From Streptococcus hyointestinalis (GTDB taxonomy: Bacteria > Bacillota > Bacilli > Lactobacillales > Streptococcaceae), in NCBI RefSeq assembly GCF_011039275.1, contig NZ_JAAKGB010000001.1, positions 310,001-374,000 on the forward strand: DNA of 64,000 nucleotides, written 5' to 3'. The position numbers and the translations under genes were made by a program. Below, piece by piece: positions 8,348-17,517 of this stretch. The notes under the pieces are model-generated. The model was given only the letters and a program-made list of their open reading frames with translations, was not told the origin of the DNA and searched no databases. The first letter of the stretch is position 1; the number at the start of each line of letters is the position of its first letter.

Positions 8348-11017
8348 ATGGTTAAGAAAGCACAAACAGCAGAATTATCTGTAGAGGAGCAGGCGATTGC
8401 CTACACAGATAGCTTGGTTGAAAAAGCGCTAGCCGCAGAGGCACTTTATGCCACTTACTCACAAGAGCAAGTGGATAAAATCGTAGCCGCTATGGCGCTT
8501 GCGGGGTCTGAGCATTCCTTAGAGCTTGCCCAAGAAGCAGTCGCTGAAACCAAACGTGGTGTGGTTGAGGATAAGGATACCAAAAACCACTTTGCGACTG
8601 AAAATATCTACAATTCTATCAAAGATGAGAAAACTGTTGGTATCATCGGCGAGGACAAGATTTCAGGACAAGTCCAAATCGCAGCACCGCTTGGTGTTTT
8701 AGCAGGGATTGTTCCAACGACCAACCCAACATCAACGACCATGTTCAAGATTTTGGTGGCGCTAAAAACACGCAATGCTATTGTTTTTGCTTTCCACCCA
8801 CAGGCGCAAAACTGTTCAGCACACGCTGCGAAAATCCTCTATGAGGCTGCTCTTGAAGCTGGCGCACCAGAAAACATCATCCAGTGGATTGAAGTGCCAT
8901 CTATTGCCAATACATCAGCACTCATACAAAACAAAAAGATTGCTTCTATCCTAGCGACTGGTGGACCTGGTATGGTCAATGCCGCTCTTAAATCTGGGAA
9001 CCCATCTATGGGTGTTGGTGCCGGAAATGGTGCGGTTTATGTTGACCACACAGCTTATCTTGACCGTGCGGTTGAGGATTTACTCATGTCAAAACGTTTT
9101 GACAATGGTATGATCTGTGCGACAGAAAACTCTGCTGTCGTTGAAGCGCCGATTTACAAAGAATGGCTGACGAAGATGCAGGAAAAAGGCGCTTACTTGG
9201 TACCTAAAAAAGACTACAAGAAGTTTGAGGACTTTGTCTTTAACGACCACCACGGTGTCAACGGTCCTGTTGCTGGACGCAATGCCGCTTGGATTTGTGA
9301 GCAGGCAGGTGTCGAGCTTCCTGAAGGCAAAGACGTGCTTCTCTTTGAGCTTGATAAGAAAAATATCGGCGAAAAACTCTCATCTGAAAAGCTCTCTCCA
9401 CTCCTTTCTGTTTATAAAGCAAAAGACCGTACAGACGGTGTTGAGATTGTCTCTGCCCTTCTAGACTACCAAGGTGCTGGGCACAATGCGGCTATCCAAA
9501 TCGGCTCACAAGCAGACCCATTTGTTTCTGAATTTGGCGACAAGGTCAAAGCTTCTCGTGTACTTGTCAATCAGCCAGACTCTATCGGTGGTATCGGTGA
9601 TATCTACACAGATGCCCTTAAAGCCAGCCTAACACTTGGAACAGGATCATGGGGGAAAAATTCATTGTCACACAATCTATCAACTGGCGACCTCTTGAAC
9701 ATCAAAACTGTCGCTAAACGTCGTAACCGTCCACAATGGGTACGCTTACCAGAAAAAATCTACTACGAAAAAAATGCCATCTCTTACCTTCAAGACGAGT
9801 CAGAAGTTATCACACGTGCTTTGGTTGTTGCTGACCCAGGTATGGTGCAGTTTGGCTTTGTTGACACTGTGCTTGCTCAGCTAGCCCTTCGTGAGGAAAA
9901 AGTCGTGACCTCACTTTACGGCACTATCAAGCCAGACCCAACACTTGGGCAAACTATAGAGATTGCTAAACAAATGGCAAGCTTCAAGCCAGACACAATC
10001 ATCGCTGTCGGTGGTGGTTCTGCTATGGACGCAGCGAAAATTGCCCGCTACATCTACGAGTACTCTCTTGACCAAGAAGAAGGCTTCCTTGAAAGCTATG
10101 AAGCTGTTAGCGAGCTCTTCCTTCGTCTCCAACAAAAATTCATCGATATTCGTAAACGTATCGTCAAGTTCAAACACCAAGCTGAAACACGTCTCTTCTG
10201 TATTCCAACAACATCTGGTACAGGCTCAGAAGTGACACCATACGCTGTTATCACAGACGATCATACCCATGTCAAATACCCACTGACAGACTATGAATTG
10301 ACACCACAGGTTGCTATTGTCGACCCAGAGTTTGTCATGACAGTACCAAAACGCACTTGTGCTTGGTCAGGGCTTGATACTTTGTCACACGCTCTTGAGT
10401 CTTATGTGTCTGTCATGGCGTCAGACTTTACACGTCCTTGGTCACTAGAGGCGATTAAGCTGGTTCTTGAAAACTTAGAAGCGTCTTACAAGTACGACCC
10501 ACAACACCCAACGCTTGAGGGTGAGTTGGCGCGTGAAAACATGCACTACGCAGCAACACTTGCTGGTATGGCTTTCTCAAATGCCTTCCTTGGTATCAAC
10601 CACTCTATCGCCCACAAGCTAGGTGGTGAGTTTGAGTTGCCACATGGTCTTGCTATCTCTATTGCTATGCAGCACGTTATCCGCTACAACGGTGTCTCTG
10701 GTAATGTCAAACGCAGTGTCTACCCACGTTACGAAGTTTACCGTGGTCAAAAAGACTACGCTGATATTGCCCGTGCTGTCGGACTCAAAGGCAAGACAGA
10801 CGCTGACCTTGTCGAAGCGCTCTGCCAGCGTATCAATGATTTGATGACAGCCGTTGACGTCACACCAACCCTTTCAGCTAACGGTGTCACAAAAGAAGCC
10901 TTTGACGCTGCTGTGGATGAGTTGGCTGTCCTTGCCTATGACGACCAATGCACACCAGCAAACCCACGCCAACCATACATCGAAGAACTCAAACAACTCT
11001 TGATTGACATGTTTTAA
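8348..11017 (+). CDS. adhE: Bifunctional acetaldehyde-CoA / alcohol dehydrogenase AdhE
   Basis: Converts acetyl-CoA to acetaldehyde and then ethanol, regenerating two NAD in mixed-acid fermentation; it forms cytoplasmic spirosome filaments. The 889 residues match full-length AdhE. The N-terminal aldehyde dehydrogenase half carries the catalytic Cys257 (MICATENS). The C-terminal iron-dependent alcohol dehydrogenase half has the GGGSAMDAAK NAD loop (555-564), IPTTSGTGSEVTPYAV, and the metal-binding His residues in NHSIAHKLGGEFELPHG. GGAGG precedes ATG 8348. It is monocistronic, between a Rex-like operator and a strong terminator. Confidence 0.97.
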   Translation: MVKKAQTAELSVEEQAIAYTDSLVEKALAAEALYATYSQEQVDKIVAAMALAGSEHSLELAQEAVAETKRGVVEDKDTKNHFATENIYNSIKDEKTVGIIGEDKISGQVQIAAPLGVLAGIVPTTNPTSTTMFKILVALKTRNAIVFAFHPQAQNCSAHAAKILYEAALEAGAPENIIQWIEVPSIANTSALIQNKKIASILATGGPGMVNAALKSGNPSMGVGAGNGAVYVDHTAYLDRAVEDLLMSKRFDNGMICATENSAVVEAPIYKEWLTKMQEKGAYLVPKKDYKKFEDFVFNDHHGVNGPVAGRNAAWICEQAGVELPEGKDVLLFELDKKNIGEKLSSEKLSPLLSVYKAKDRTDGVEIVSALLDYQGAGHNAAIQIGSQADPFVSEFGDKVKASRVLVNQPDSIGGIGDIYTDALKASLTLGTGSWGKNSLSHNLSTGDLLNIKTVAKRRNRPQWVRLPEKIYYEKNAISYLQDESEVITRALVVADPGMVQFGFVDTVLAQLALREEKVVTSLYGTIKPDPTLGQTIEIAKQMASFKPDTIIAVGGGSAMDAAKIARYIYEYSLDQEEGFLESYEAVSELFLRLQQKFIDIRKRIVKFKHQAETRLFCIPTTSGTGSEVTPYAVITDDHTHVKYPLTDYELTPQVAIVDPEFVMTVPKRTCAWSGLDTLSHALESYVSVMASDFTRPWSLEAIKLVLENLEASYKYDPQHPTLEGELARENMHYAATLAGMAFSNAFLGINHSIAHKLGGEFELPHGLAISIAMQHVIRYNGVSGNVKRSVYPRYEVYRGQKDYADIARAVGLKGKTDADLVEALCQRINDLMTAVDVTPTLSANGVTKEAFDAAVDELAVLAYDDQCTPANPRQPYIEELKQLLIDMF

Positions 11018-11024
11018 TCACAAG

Positions 11025-11056
11025 ACAATTCCTGCGACTAGCAGGAATTGTTTTTT
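11025..11056 (+). terminator. adhE terminator
   Basis: Perfect 11-bp stem (11025-11035 with 11041-11051), loop GACTA, then six T. Confidence 0.9.
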
Positions 11057-11064
11057 AAAAGCTC

Positions 11065-11093
11065 TAGTCAAGTGTCTGTATTGGTGGTACAAT
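11065..11093 (+). promoter_or_regulatory. Promoter of polysaccharide deacetylase gene
   Basis: TAGTCA (-35, 11065-11070), 17-bp spacer, and extended -10 TGG-TACAAT (11085-11093). Confidence 0.55.
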
Positions 11094-11122
11094 TAAGAGG
11101 AATGATTATTTAGGAGGAAGTT

Positions 11123-12028
11123 ATGCGTCGTCGCAGAAAAAGAAAGTCATCTTATAAAGTTATATTAGCGCTTGGTTTTGTTTTTGTAGGTTTTTGTTTG
11201 CTGGGGGCTTTTGCGCTCTCAAAAGCTTTTCTCTCTGAGGATAAAACAGCTGAAAAGACCACAATCAGCTCAAGTACAGCAAGCACTAGCACATCAACGG
11301 TACAGAGTGAAGAAAAAGCAGAAGAAGTGAGCTGGCAAAAGCAGGATGAGCCCGTCCGCATTCCGATTTTGATGTATCATGCCATTCATGACATGGATCC
11401 GTCAGAAGCAGCGAGTGCCAATCTCATCGTCTCACCCAGCGTTTTTGAAACGCACATCAAGCGCTTAAAGGAAGAGGGCTATTATTTCCTCTCGCCAGAG
11501 GAGGCTTATAAGGCGCTGACTGAAAACAGCTTGCCCAGCCAAAAAGTGGTTTGGTTAACCTTTGATGATGGGAATGAGGACTTTTACACGCAGGCTTACC
11601 CTATTCTCAAAAAATACGGTGCTAAAGCCACCAACAATGTCATTACAAGCTTTGTGGAAAATGGCAATGCTGCTAATCTCACCCTTGAGCAGATGCAGGA
11701 AATGAAGCAAAACGGTATGTCCTTTCAGGCGCACACCGTCACACACCCAGACTTGTCAGTACAGACACCAGAGCGCCAAAGTAGCGAGATGACAGGCAGC
11801 AAGAGCTTTTTAGACAGCAATCTCTCTCAAGACACTATCGCCCTTGCTTATCCGTCTGGGCGCTATAACGACACGACCTTGCAAACGGCAGGGCAAAGTT
11901 ATAAACTGGCTGTCACGACCAATGAAGGCTTGGCAGAGTACAGTGATGGGCTGCTGTCTCTTGATCGGGTGCGGGTGCTGCCAAGCATGACAGCAGATGA
12001 TTTACTAGCCAGTATGCGAGCGAGTTAG
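11123..12028 (+). CDS. Membrane-anchored polysaccharide deacetylase (NodB-like)
   Basis: Predicted extracellular N-deacetylase of cell-wall or surface polysaccharide, 301 residues. A very basic start (MRRRRKRK), one membrane anchor (about 14-35) and a Ser/Thr-rich linker are followed by PILMYHAIHD and the NodB core. The core has TFDDG with the metal/catalytic Asp pair, the HTVTH metal-binding motif, and AYPSGRYND. The position that is usually ATFFV reads ATNNV here, which is unusual. The PILMYH start resembles the IcaB/PgaB/YheN branch. AGGAGG precedes ATG 11123. It sits alone between adhE and yebC, so the substrate is open. Confidence 0.82.
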   Translation: MRRRRKRKSSYKVILALGFVFVGFCLLGAFALSKAFLSEDKTAEKTTISSSTASTSTSTVQSEEKAEEVSWQKQDEPVRIPILMYHAIHDMDPSEAASANLIVSPSVFETHIKRLKEEGYYFLSPEEAYKALTENSLPSQKVVWLTFDDGNEDFYTQAYPILKKYGAKATNNVITSFVENGNAANLTLEQMQEMKQNGMSFQAHTVTHPDLSVQTPERQSSEMTGSKSFLDSNLSQDTIALAYPSGRYNDTTLQTAGQSYKLAVTTNEGLAEYSDGLLSLDRVRVLPSMTADDLLASMRAS

Positions 12029-12037
12029 TAAAAGAGA

Positions 12038-12066
12038 TTAACATTTTAGATGAAACGTGCTATAAT
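12038..12066 (+). promoter_or_regulatory. yebC promoter
   Basis: TTAACA (12038-12043) and TATAAT (12061-12066) with a 17-bp spacer; the leader is about 57 nt. Confidence 0.75.
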
Positions 12067-12129
12067 AAAGAAGATTTGACTGTTTTTTAACAGCCGTGTT
12101 TATCATTATTAGACAAAAAGGAGACCAGA

Positions 12130-12846
12130 ATGGGACGTAAATGGGCCAATATTGTTGCCAAGAAAACTGCCAAAGATGGTGCAAACTCAAAAATTTATGC
12201 TAAATTTGGTGTTGAAATCTATGTTGCTGCCAAAAAAGGTGAGCCAGACCCAGAGTCAAACTCAGCTTTGAAGTTTGTTTTGGAGCGTGCTAAGCAAGCG
12301 CAAGTACCAAAACACGTTATTGATAAAGCCATTGACAAGGCTAAAGGAAATACAGACGAAACCTTTGTTGAAGGGCGCTATGAGGGCTTTGGACCAAACG
12401 GTTCAATGATTATCGTAGATACCCTCACTTCAAACGTCAACCGTACTGCTGCCAACGTGCGTTCAGCCTACGGTAAAAACGGCGGTAACATGGGAGCGTC
12501 AGGCTCTGTATCTTACCTCTTTGACAAAAAAGGCGTTATCGTCTTTGCTGGAGATGACGCAGACAGTATCTTTGAGCAATTGCTTGAAGCAGACGTTGAT
12601 GTAGATGACGTTGAAGCAGAAGACGGCGTTATTACTGTCTACACAGCACCAACTGACTTGCACAAAGGAATTGAAGCTCTTCGTGCTAATGGTATCGAAG
12701 AGTTCCAAGTGACTGAACTTGAGATGATTCCACAATCTGAGGTCACTCTTGAGGGCGAAGACCTCGAAGTTTTTGAAAAACTCATCGACGCCCTTGAAGC
12801 CGATGACGACGTGCAAAAAGTTTACCACAACGTTGCAGATTTCTAA
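12130..12846 (+). CDS. YebC/PmpR-family regulator
   Basis: Member of the YebC/PmpR (DUF28/TACO1) family, 238 residues, full length. It opens with [20 protein letters not shown] and carries the family blocks YEGFGPNG and [20 protein letters not shown]. The family includes transcription regulators and, in recent work, proteins that help ribosomes through difficult stretches such as proline runs; which role applies here cannot be read. AAGGAGA precedes ATG 12130. It has its own promoter and terminator. Confidence 0.92.
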   Translation: MGRKWANIVAKKTAKDGANSKIYAKFGVEIYVAAKKGEPDPESNSALKFVLERAKQAQVPKHVIDKAIDKAKGNTDETFVEGRYEGFGPNGSMIIVDTLTSNVNRTAANVRSAYGKNGGNMGASGSVSYLFDKKGVIVFAGDDADSIFEQLLEADVDVDDVEAEDGVITVYTAPTDLHKGIEALRANGIEEFQVTELEMIPQSEVTLEGEDLEVFEKLIDALEADDDVQKVYHNVADF

Positions 12847-12857
12847 AAAACAAAGCA

Positions 12858-12887
12858 CTCACTGCCACATCAAGCAGTGAGTTTTTT
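12858..12887 (+). terminator. yebC terminator
   Basis: 8-bp stem CTCACTGC / GCAGTGAG (12858-12865 with 12874-12881) and six T. Confidence 0.85.
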
Positions 12888-12894
12888 GATACCC

Positions 12895-12923
12895 TATACA
12901 GACCTCTTGTCGTGTGGTATAAT
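12895..12923 (+). promoter_or_regulatory. Promoter of ABC exporter genes
   Basis: TATACA (12895-12900), 17-bp spacer, TATAAT (12918-12923). Confidence 0.6.
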
Positions 12924-12965
12924 TTTGTCAGAATATTAAGTCAATAACGAGTGGAGATTAGAAAT

Positions 12966-13803
12966 ATGACTGTTATAGAGGTAAATCATCTGGTGTGCAG
13001 CTTTCATGAAAAGACTGCTTTGGAGGACATTAGTTTTGAGGTGGATGAGGGCGAGATTTTTGGTTTTCTAGGTCCGTCTGGTGCGGGAAAGACAACGACC
13101 ATCAATATTTTGACAGGTCAGCTGCCGCCTAAGAGCGGAACAGCTCTTGTGCTTGGAAAGGCGTCGAGCAAGCTCGTCGCAGATGATATGGTCAACTTAG
13201 GCATTATGAGTGATACGGTTGGTTTTTATGAAAAGATGAGCTTGTATCAAAACCTCGCTTTTTTTGCTCGTTTTCATAAGGTGCCAATGGAGCACTTGGA
13301 GGCTTTGCTTAGACGTCTGGACTTGTGGGAGAGTCGAAAGACCAGAGCAGAGAAGTTATCCACAGGAATGCGGCAGCGCATGTTTCTCATCCGAGCGATT
13401 TTACATGAGCCAAAGATTGTCTTTTTAGATGAGCCAACGTCAGGCTTAGACCCTGTCATGTCTCAAAAGGTGCATGAGCTGCTCCTTGAGCTTAAAGAAA
13501 GTGGCATGACAATTTTTTTAACCACTCATGATATGCAAGAAGCGACAAGACTCTGTGATAAGCTGGCGCTGCTGCACCGTGCACCGTGGGCGTATCTGTG
13601 AGTATGGCAGCCCTCGTGACATTTTAGATCGCTATCGTGATGATGATAGAGTGGAGGTGCGCATGCTCTCTGGTGAGGTTAAGCTGGTTCCTCAAGAAGA
13701 TGTCGGGCTTTATCTTGGGAAAGCCGCTAGCATTCATAGCTTAGAGCCAACCCTTGAGAGTGTTTTCATTCAGGTGACAGGAGAGAGATTCGATGACAAA
13801 TAG
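12966..13803 (+). pseudogene. ABC transporter ATP-binding protein, frameshifted by a 7-bp duplication
   Basis: Most of an exporter-type ATPase is intact: Walker A GPSGAGKTT, signature LSTGMRQRM, Walker B VFLDEPTSGLD and the H-loop TTHD. After LCDKLALLHR the frame is lost at a tandem GCACCGT GCACCGT (13574-13587). Removing one copy gives LLHRGRICEYGSPRDIL and continues to the natural stop at 13803. As written the protein ends at 13601. It keeps all ATP-binding motifs but loses about 70 C-terminal residues. ATG 12966 is chosen because GGAG lies at 12953-12956; GTG 12951 is the alternative. The permease overlaps its end by 11 nt. Confidence 0.88.
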
Positions 13804-14479
13804 TATGCGTAGTTTATTGTGGTTAAAGTGGCAGTACATTGTGACCAATAAAGTGCTTTTAGTGGTGGTGTTGAGCCCGATTGTAGATGTTTACTTGATG
13901 TCGCTTTTAGGTCCTAGTGCTGACGCCATGCTACTGTCTTTTGGGACAGGGCTTGTCTATAGCGTGACAGCAGGTTCTTTTGTGACGCTGATAGTCGCTG
14001 AGGAAAAGGAGAAAAAGAATATCAGAACCTTGATTTTGACAGGGGTACATCAGCTGGATTATGCTATCTCCGTCATCGCCTATCCTCTCATCCTATCGGT
14101 TTTGTCGCTTATTCTTCTTCCCTTTCTTTTTCAAAGACCTGTTGCCAATTGGCTGGTGTACAGCCTTGTCACCATTTTGACGGCGTTAGCTTATATTGCC
14201 ATTAACTTTGTCATTGCGCTGGTGTGTCAAACGCAGGTGCAGGCAGCCATGTGCAGCATGCTGGTTATGGCTCTAGGCAGTTTCCTGCCCATGCTAATGT
14301 TCACAAATGATATGGTCAAAACAATCGTTTCCTTTAGCTTTTTTGGCGCCAGCAGCAACTACCTCTATGCTAGTACTGGCTACCAGCTAACAGACACCTC
14401 CTTTATAGCCTTGCTGGTTTGGCTCGTCCTTCTTTTTTATCTTTTAGGACTTGCCTCTCGCTTCAACCGTTCCCACTAA
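13793..14479 (+). CDS. ABC-2 type transporter permease
   Basis: Six-helix membrane protein of 228 residues, the partner of the preceding ATPase. A charged cytoplasmic loop EEKEKKNIRTLILTGVHQLDY follows the second helix, as in ABC-2 permeases. The ATG lies within the last codons of the ATPase gene (11-nt overlap), so the broken ATPase frame may also change its translational coupling. Substrate unknown. If the ATPase is non-functional, this permease may be idle. Confidence 0.78.
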   Translation: MTNSMRSLLWLKWQYIVTNKVLLVVVLSPIVDVYLMSLLGPSADAMLLSFGTGLVYSVTAGSFVTLIVAEEKEKKNIRTLILTGVHQLDYAISVIAYPLILSVLSLILLPFLFQRPVANWLVYSLVTILTALAYIAINFVIALVCQTQVQAAMCSMLVMALGSFLPMLMFTNDMVKTIVSFSFFGASSNYLYASTGYQLTDTSFIALLVWLVLLFYLLGLASRFNRSH

Positions 14480-14482
14480 TCA

Positions 14483-14508
14483 ACAAGCTGTTTTTAGCTT
14501 GTTTTTTT
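14483..14508 (+). terminator. Terminator after ABC permease gene
   Basis: 7-bp stem ACAAGCT / AGCTTGT (14483-14489 with 14496-14502), then a T-run. Confidence 0.8.
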
Positions 14509-14520
14509 GTCTTAATTTTA

Positions 14521-14529
14521 TGGTATAAT
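14521..14529 (+). promoter_or_regulatory. Extended -10 promoter of DUF2207 gene
   Basis: TGG-TATAAT, 20 nt before the ATG at 14550, with GGAGG between. No good -35 box is seen. Confidence 0.5.
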
Positions 14530-14549
14530 TAAGAAAAAGGAGGAGCGCC

Positions 14550-16448
14550 ATGAAAAAAGGGATTGTTTATTTAGTGAGCGCTATGTTGCTGTTTATCATG
14601 CCTAGTGTTTTGGCAGATGATGTGGAGTATAGTATTCCAGATTATAAGGGAGAGTTGCGCATTCATCAGGACAATAGCGCAGACTTTAAGCAGCAAATCA
14701 GCTATCAGTTTGATACCGACTATAACGGTCAAATTGTCACCCTAGGAACAGGCAGAATGCCAGAAGGCTTTAGTGTTGATAAAGAACCAAAAGTGTCTGC
14801 TGTTATTGTCAGAAATGGCAAGAAAAGGTCTGCCAAACTCCGCTGGGACTTGACAAAGGAGGCGGCTGGCTACAAGCTCAAAATCTACAATAAAGGCTAT
14901 GAGGACGACAAGGTCACAGTCACAGTGAGCTGGCATTTAAAGAACATGCTCTACGCTTATCAGGACGTTGCGGAGCTTAGGTGGCTACCGATTACAGACT
15001 GGAGTGTGCCTTTAGAGCAAGTAAAGTTTAGCGTCTCAACGGACAAAGTGGTCAAAGACAGCAAGCTCTGGGGGCATTTAGGTGCGTTTACACCAAGTTT
15101 ACAGGCAAGCTTGAGCGATAAGACCTACACTCTTACACGAAAAAATGTTGATGACAAGCTAGAGTTGCATGGGTATTGGGATAGGAGCTACTTGACAAGT
15201 GTGGCTCATCCGATTGCAAGTAAGCGTAAAACCATTATCCTAAAGCAAGAGAAACTGCTAGTCAAGCAGTACCAAGAAAAGTTGACACGTTTTGGAAAAG
15301 AGATTCCAGTGATTATCCTTATAGCAGGCGCTGTGGGTCTTATCTTTCTTGTGGTCTTTGTCTGGTGTATTAACCGCTTTGCTCGCTTTGAAAAGCATGA
15401 CAGGCTCTATGAGGTGCCTGAAGACCTCTCGCCATTGCTTGTGGCAAATAGTGTCTATGCAACGACACTTGAGGATGCCCAAAACGGCAATTCCAGTGAC
15501 ATCAGCTTTACCAACCTTGCTCAAGCGACCATACTAGATTTGATTGACCGCAAGGTGTTAAGCTATGATGGGCATGAGCTTTCCTTTGATAAGCTAGAGC
15601 GTGCGACGGATTCCGAGCTTGACTTTCTCACGCTTGCCTTTGGCGACGCCGAGGTCAAGACGGTTAAGGCTCTCTTTTCAGACTATGCTTATGACTATGA
15701 CAAGACCCTAGCTCGCCTAGAAAAACGCTACAGTGGCAGTCAGCTGGAGGATGAGATGAAAAAAAGCTCACGCTCTATTTCTCGTTTGCTCAATGAGCGC
15801 ACAGCGGCTGTTGACAGGGATGTTGAGTCTGAGCTTGTGGCTAAAGGCATTGACTCGCCTTATCGTGATTTGACTAATCGTGAGACCCTAGCGAGCTACC
15901 TCATCTACATCTGGGCTTTTAGCTTTGGCTTAGTTAGTCTTTGCCTCTTTGCTTATATTTTGATGACGCTGCCACAGCTTTGGCCAGCTTATGCTTATTT
16001 AGTGGTCTTGGCGCTTGGTTATGCGGGGCTTGTGTACCACTTGATGAAGCCGCTTCAGACTAAAGGTGTAGTGACCAAAGAGGGCGCTTATAGGCTCTAT
16101 CAATGGCACAGCTTTAAGCAAATGCTCTTAGCGGTCAAGACCTTTGAGCGGGCAGAGCTCGAGAGTATCGTTGTCTGGAACCGTATCTTGGTCTATGCGA
16201 CTCTGTTTGGCTACGCTGACAAGGTCGAAAAGGCACTGCGTGTGCATGGTATGCACTTGCCAGACAATTTTGTTACTGTTACATTTTCAGATTTCAACTA
16301 TGCCTTTGCCTTATCAGCCAGCCACTATATATCAAGCGTCACAGGTGTTGCGTCCGCTTCAAGCTTTAGTTTGCCAGCAAGTTCAGGAACTGGGGTTTCT
16401 GGTGGCTTTACCGGCGGAGGTGGCGGTGGAGGCGGAGGCGCCTTCTAG
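14550..16448 (+). CDS. DUF2207 domain-containing membrane protein
   Basis: Surface-exposed membrane protein of unknown function, 632 residues. A signal peptide (MKKGIVYLVSAMLLFIMPSVLA) is followed by a beta-rich extracellular DUF2207 domain (about 25-220). Then come a membrane segment near 255-275, a cytoplasmic region, two further membrane segments near 450-495, and a C-terminal Ser/Gly tail ending in nine Gly plus Ala-Phe. That glycine tail is characteristic of this family. RBS GGAGG precedes the ATG. It is followed within 80 nt by uppP. Confidence 0.85.
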   Translation: MKKGIVYLVSAMLLFIMPSVLADDVEYSIPDYKGELRIHQDNSADFKQQISYQFDTDYNGQIVTLGTGRMPEGFSVDKEPKVSAVIVRNGKKRSAKLRWDLTKEAAGYKLKIYNKGYEDDKVTVTVSWHLKNMLYAYQDVAELRWLPITDWSVPLEQVKFSVSTDKVVKDSKLWGHLGAFTPSLQASLSDKTYTLTRKNVDDKLELHGYWDRSYLTSVAHPIASKRKTIILKQEKLLVKQYQEKLTRFGKEIPVIILIAGAVGLIFLVVFVWCINRFARFEKHDRLYEVPEDLSPLLVANSVYATTLEDAQNGNSSDISFTNLAQATILDLIDRKVLSYDGHELSFDKLERATDSELDFLTLAFGDAEVKTVKALFSDYAYDYDKTLARLEKRYSGSQLEDEMKKSSRSISRLLNERTAAVDRDVESELVAKGIDSPYRDLTNRETLASYLIYIWAFSFGLVSLCLFAYILMTLPQLWPAYAYLVVLALGYAGLVYHLMKPLQTKGVVTKEGAYRLYQWHSFKQMLLAVKTFERAELESIVVWNRILVYATLFGYADKVEKALRVHGMHLPDNFVTVTFSDFNYAFALSASHYISSVTGVASASSFSLPASSGTGVSGGFTGGGGGGGGGAF

Positions 16449-16471
16449 TCAAAAAGAGCCCGTCAATCGTA

Positions 16472-16501
16472 TTGGCGGTGCTTGTGACAATATGGTATAA
16501 T
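16472..16501 (+). promoter_or_regulatory. uppP promoter
   Basis: TTGGCG (16472-16477), 18-bp spacer, TATAAT (16496-16501) preceded by TGG (extended -10). Confidence 0.6.
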
Positions 16502-16527
16502 GAAAGCACTAAAACTAAGGAGACATT

Positions 16528-17370
16528 ATGTTACTGCTTGAATTATTGAAAGCTATCCTCTTTGGGATTGTTGAGGGGATTACGGAGTGGTTGCCAGTAT
16601 CAAGTACAGGGCACTTGTTACTGCTGCAGGAGTTCGTCAACCTCAAACAATCGGCTAGCTTTATGGAGATGTTCAATATCGTTATCCAGCTGGGAGCCAT
16701 TCTAGCGGTTATGGTCATTTACTTTGAACGTCTCAATCCCTTTCAGCCCGGCAAGTCAGCAAAGGAAATTCGTCTGACTTGGCAACTCTGGCTCAAGGTG
16801 GTGATTGCCTGCATTCCATCCATTGTGATTGCAGTTCCCTTTGACAATTGGTTTGAAGAGCACTTTACATCGCTGTTTACCATTGCTCTTGCATTGATTG
16901 TCTATGGGATTGCTTTTATCTGGATTGAAAAGCGCAATCAAGATGTCGTCCCAGAGGTGACGTCACTTGCTCGTATGCCCTATAAGATAGCCTTTTGGAT
17001 TGGCTGTTTTCAGGTTTTGAGTATCATCCCTGGGACCAGCCGTTCAGGAGCTACGATTTTAGGGGCGATTATCGTAGGCACTAGTCGTTCTGTGGCTGCT
17101 GACTTCACCTTTTTCCTTGCCATTCCGACCATGTTTGGCTACAGTGGTCTTAAAATGGTCAAGTTTTTCATTGACGGCAATCACCTGACTTTCAACCAAG
17201 TCTTGATTTTACTAGCTGCAAGTATCACAGCCTTTATCGTCAGCTTGTACGCTATTCGTTTCTTGACAAGCTATGTCAAAAAGCACGATTTCACCGTTTT
17301 TGGGAAATACCGTATCATCCTAGGAACACTTATCATCCTCTACCTAATCCTTAAAATGGTAGTAGCCTAA
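16528..17370 (+). CDS. uppP: Undecaprenyl-diphosphate phosphatase
   Basis: Dephosphorylates undecaprenyl diphosphate to recycle the lipid carrier of peptidoglycan and wall polysaccharide; overexpression of this family gives bacitracin resistance. The protein is 280 residues with about eight membrane segments. Both active-site motifs are present: [18 protein letters not shown] (13-30) and PGTSRSG (168-174). AAGGAGA precedes ATG 16528. The lipid carrier links it to rgpG two genes downstream. Confidence 0.96.
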   Translation: MLLLELLKAILFGIVEGITEWLPVSSTGHLLLLQEFVNLKQSASFMEMFNIVIQLGAILAVMVIYFERLNPFQPGKSAKEIRLTWQLWLKVVIACIPSIVIAVPFDNWFEEHFTSLFTIALALIVYGIAFIWIEKRNQDVVPEVTSLARMPYKIAFWIGCFQVLSIIPGTSRSGATILGAIIVGTSRSVAADFTFFLAIPTMFGYSGLKMVKFFIDGNHLTFNQVLILLAASITAFIVSLYAIRFLTSYVKKHDFTVFGKYRIILGTLIILYLILKMVVA

Positions 17371-17378
17371 AAAACTAA

Positions 17379-17417
17379 AAAGAGCCAAGGTTTTCTTGTT
17401 TCCTTGCCTCTTTTTTT
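17379..17417 (+). terminator. uppP terminator
   Basis: Imperfect 12-bp stem (17379-17390 with 17402-17413, one mismatch), then seven T. Confidence 0.75.
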
Positions 17418-17425
17418 CTTGTGGA

Positions 17426-17454
17426 TTGCACAAAGCGGACTTTTTCTGTATAAT
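17426..17454 (+). promoter_or_regulatory. mecA promoter
   Basis: TTGCAC (17426-17431), 17-bp spacer, TATAAT (17449-17454). Confidence 0.75.
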
Positions 17455-17517
17455 ACATTAGAGCGAGAGATTGATAACAGTTGATTTCTCAAGACGACTC
17501 GTACGAGGTAGATTAGT

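Noticed and set aside
16400..16448. Repeated GGN codons at the end of the DUF2207 gene, considered as a microsatellite
   Set aside because: They encode the Gly-rich tail common to the family and the codons are mixed, not an exact repeat.
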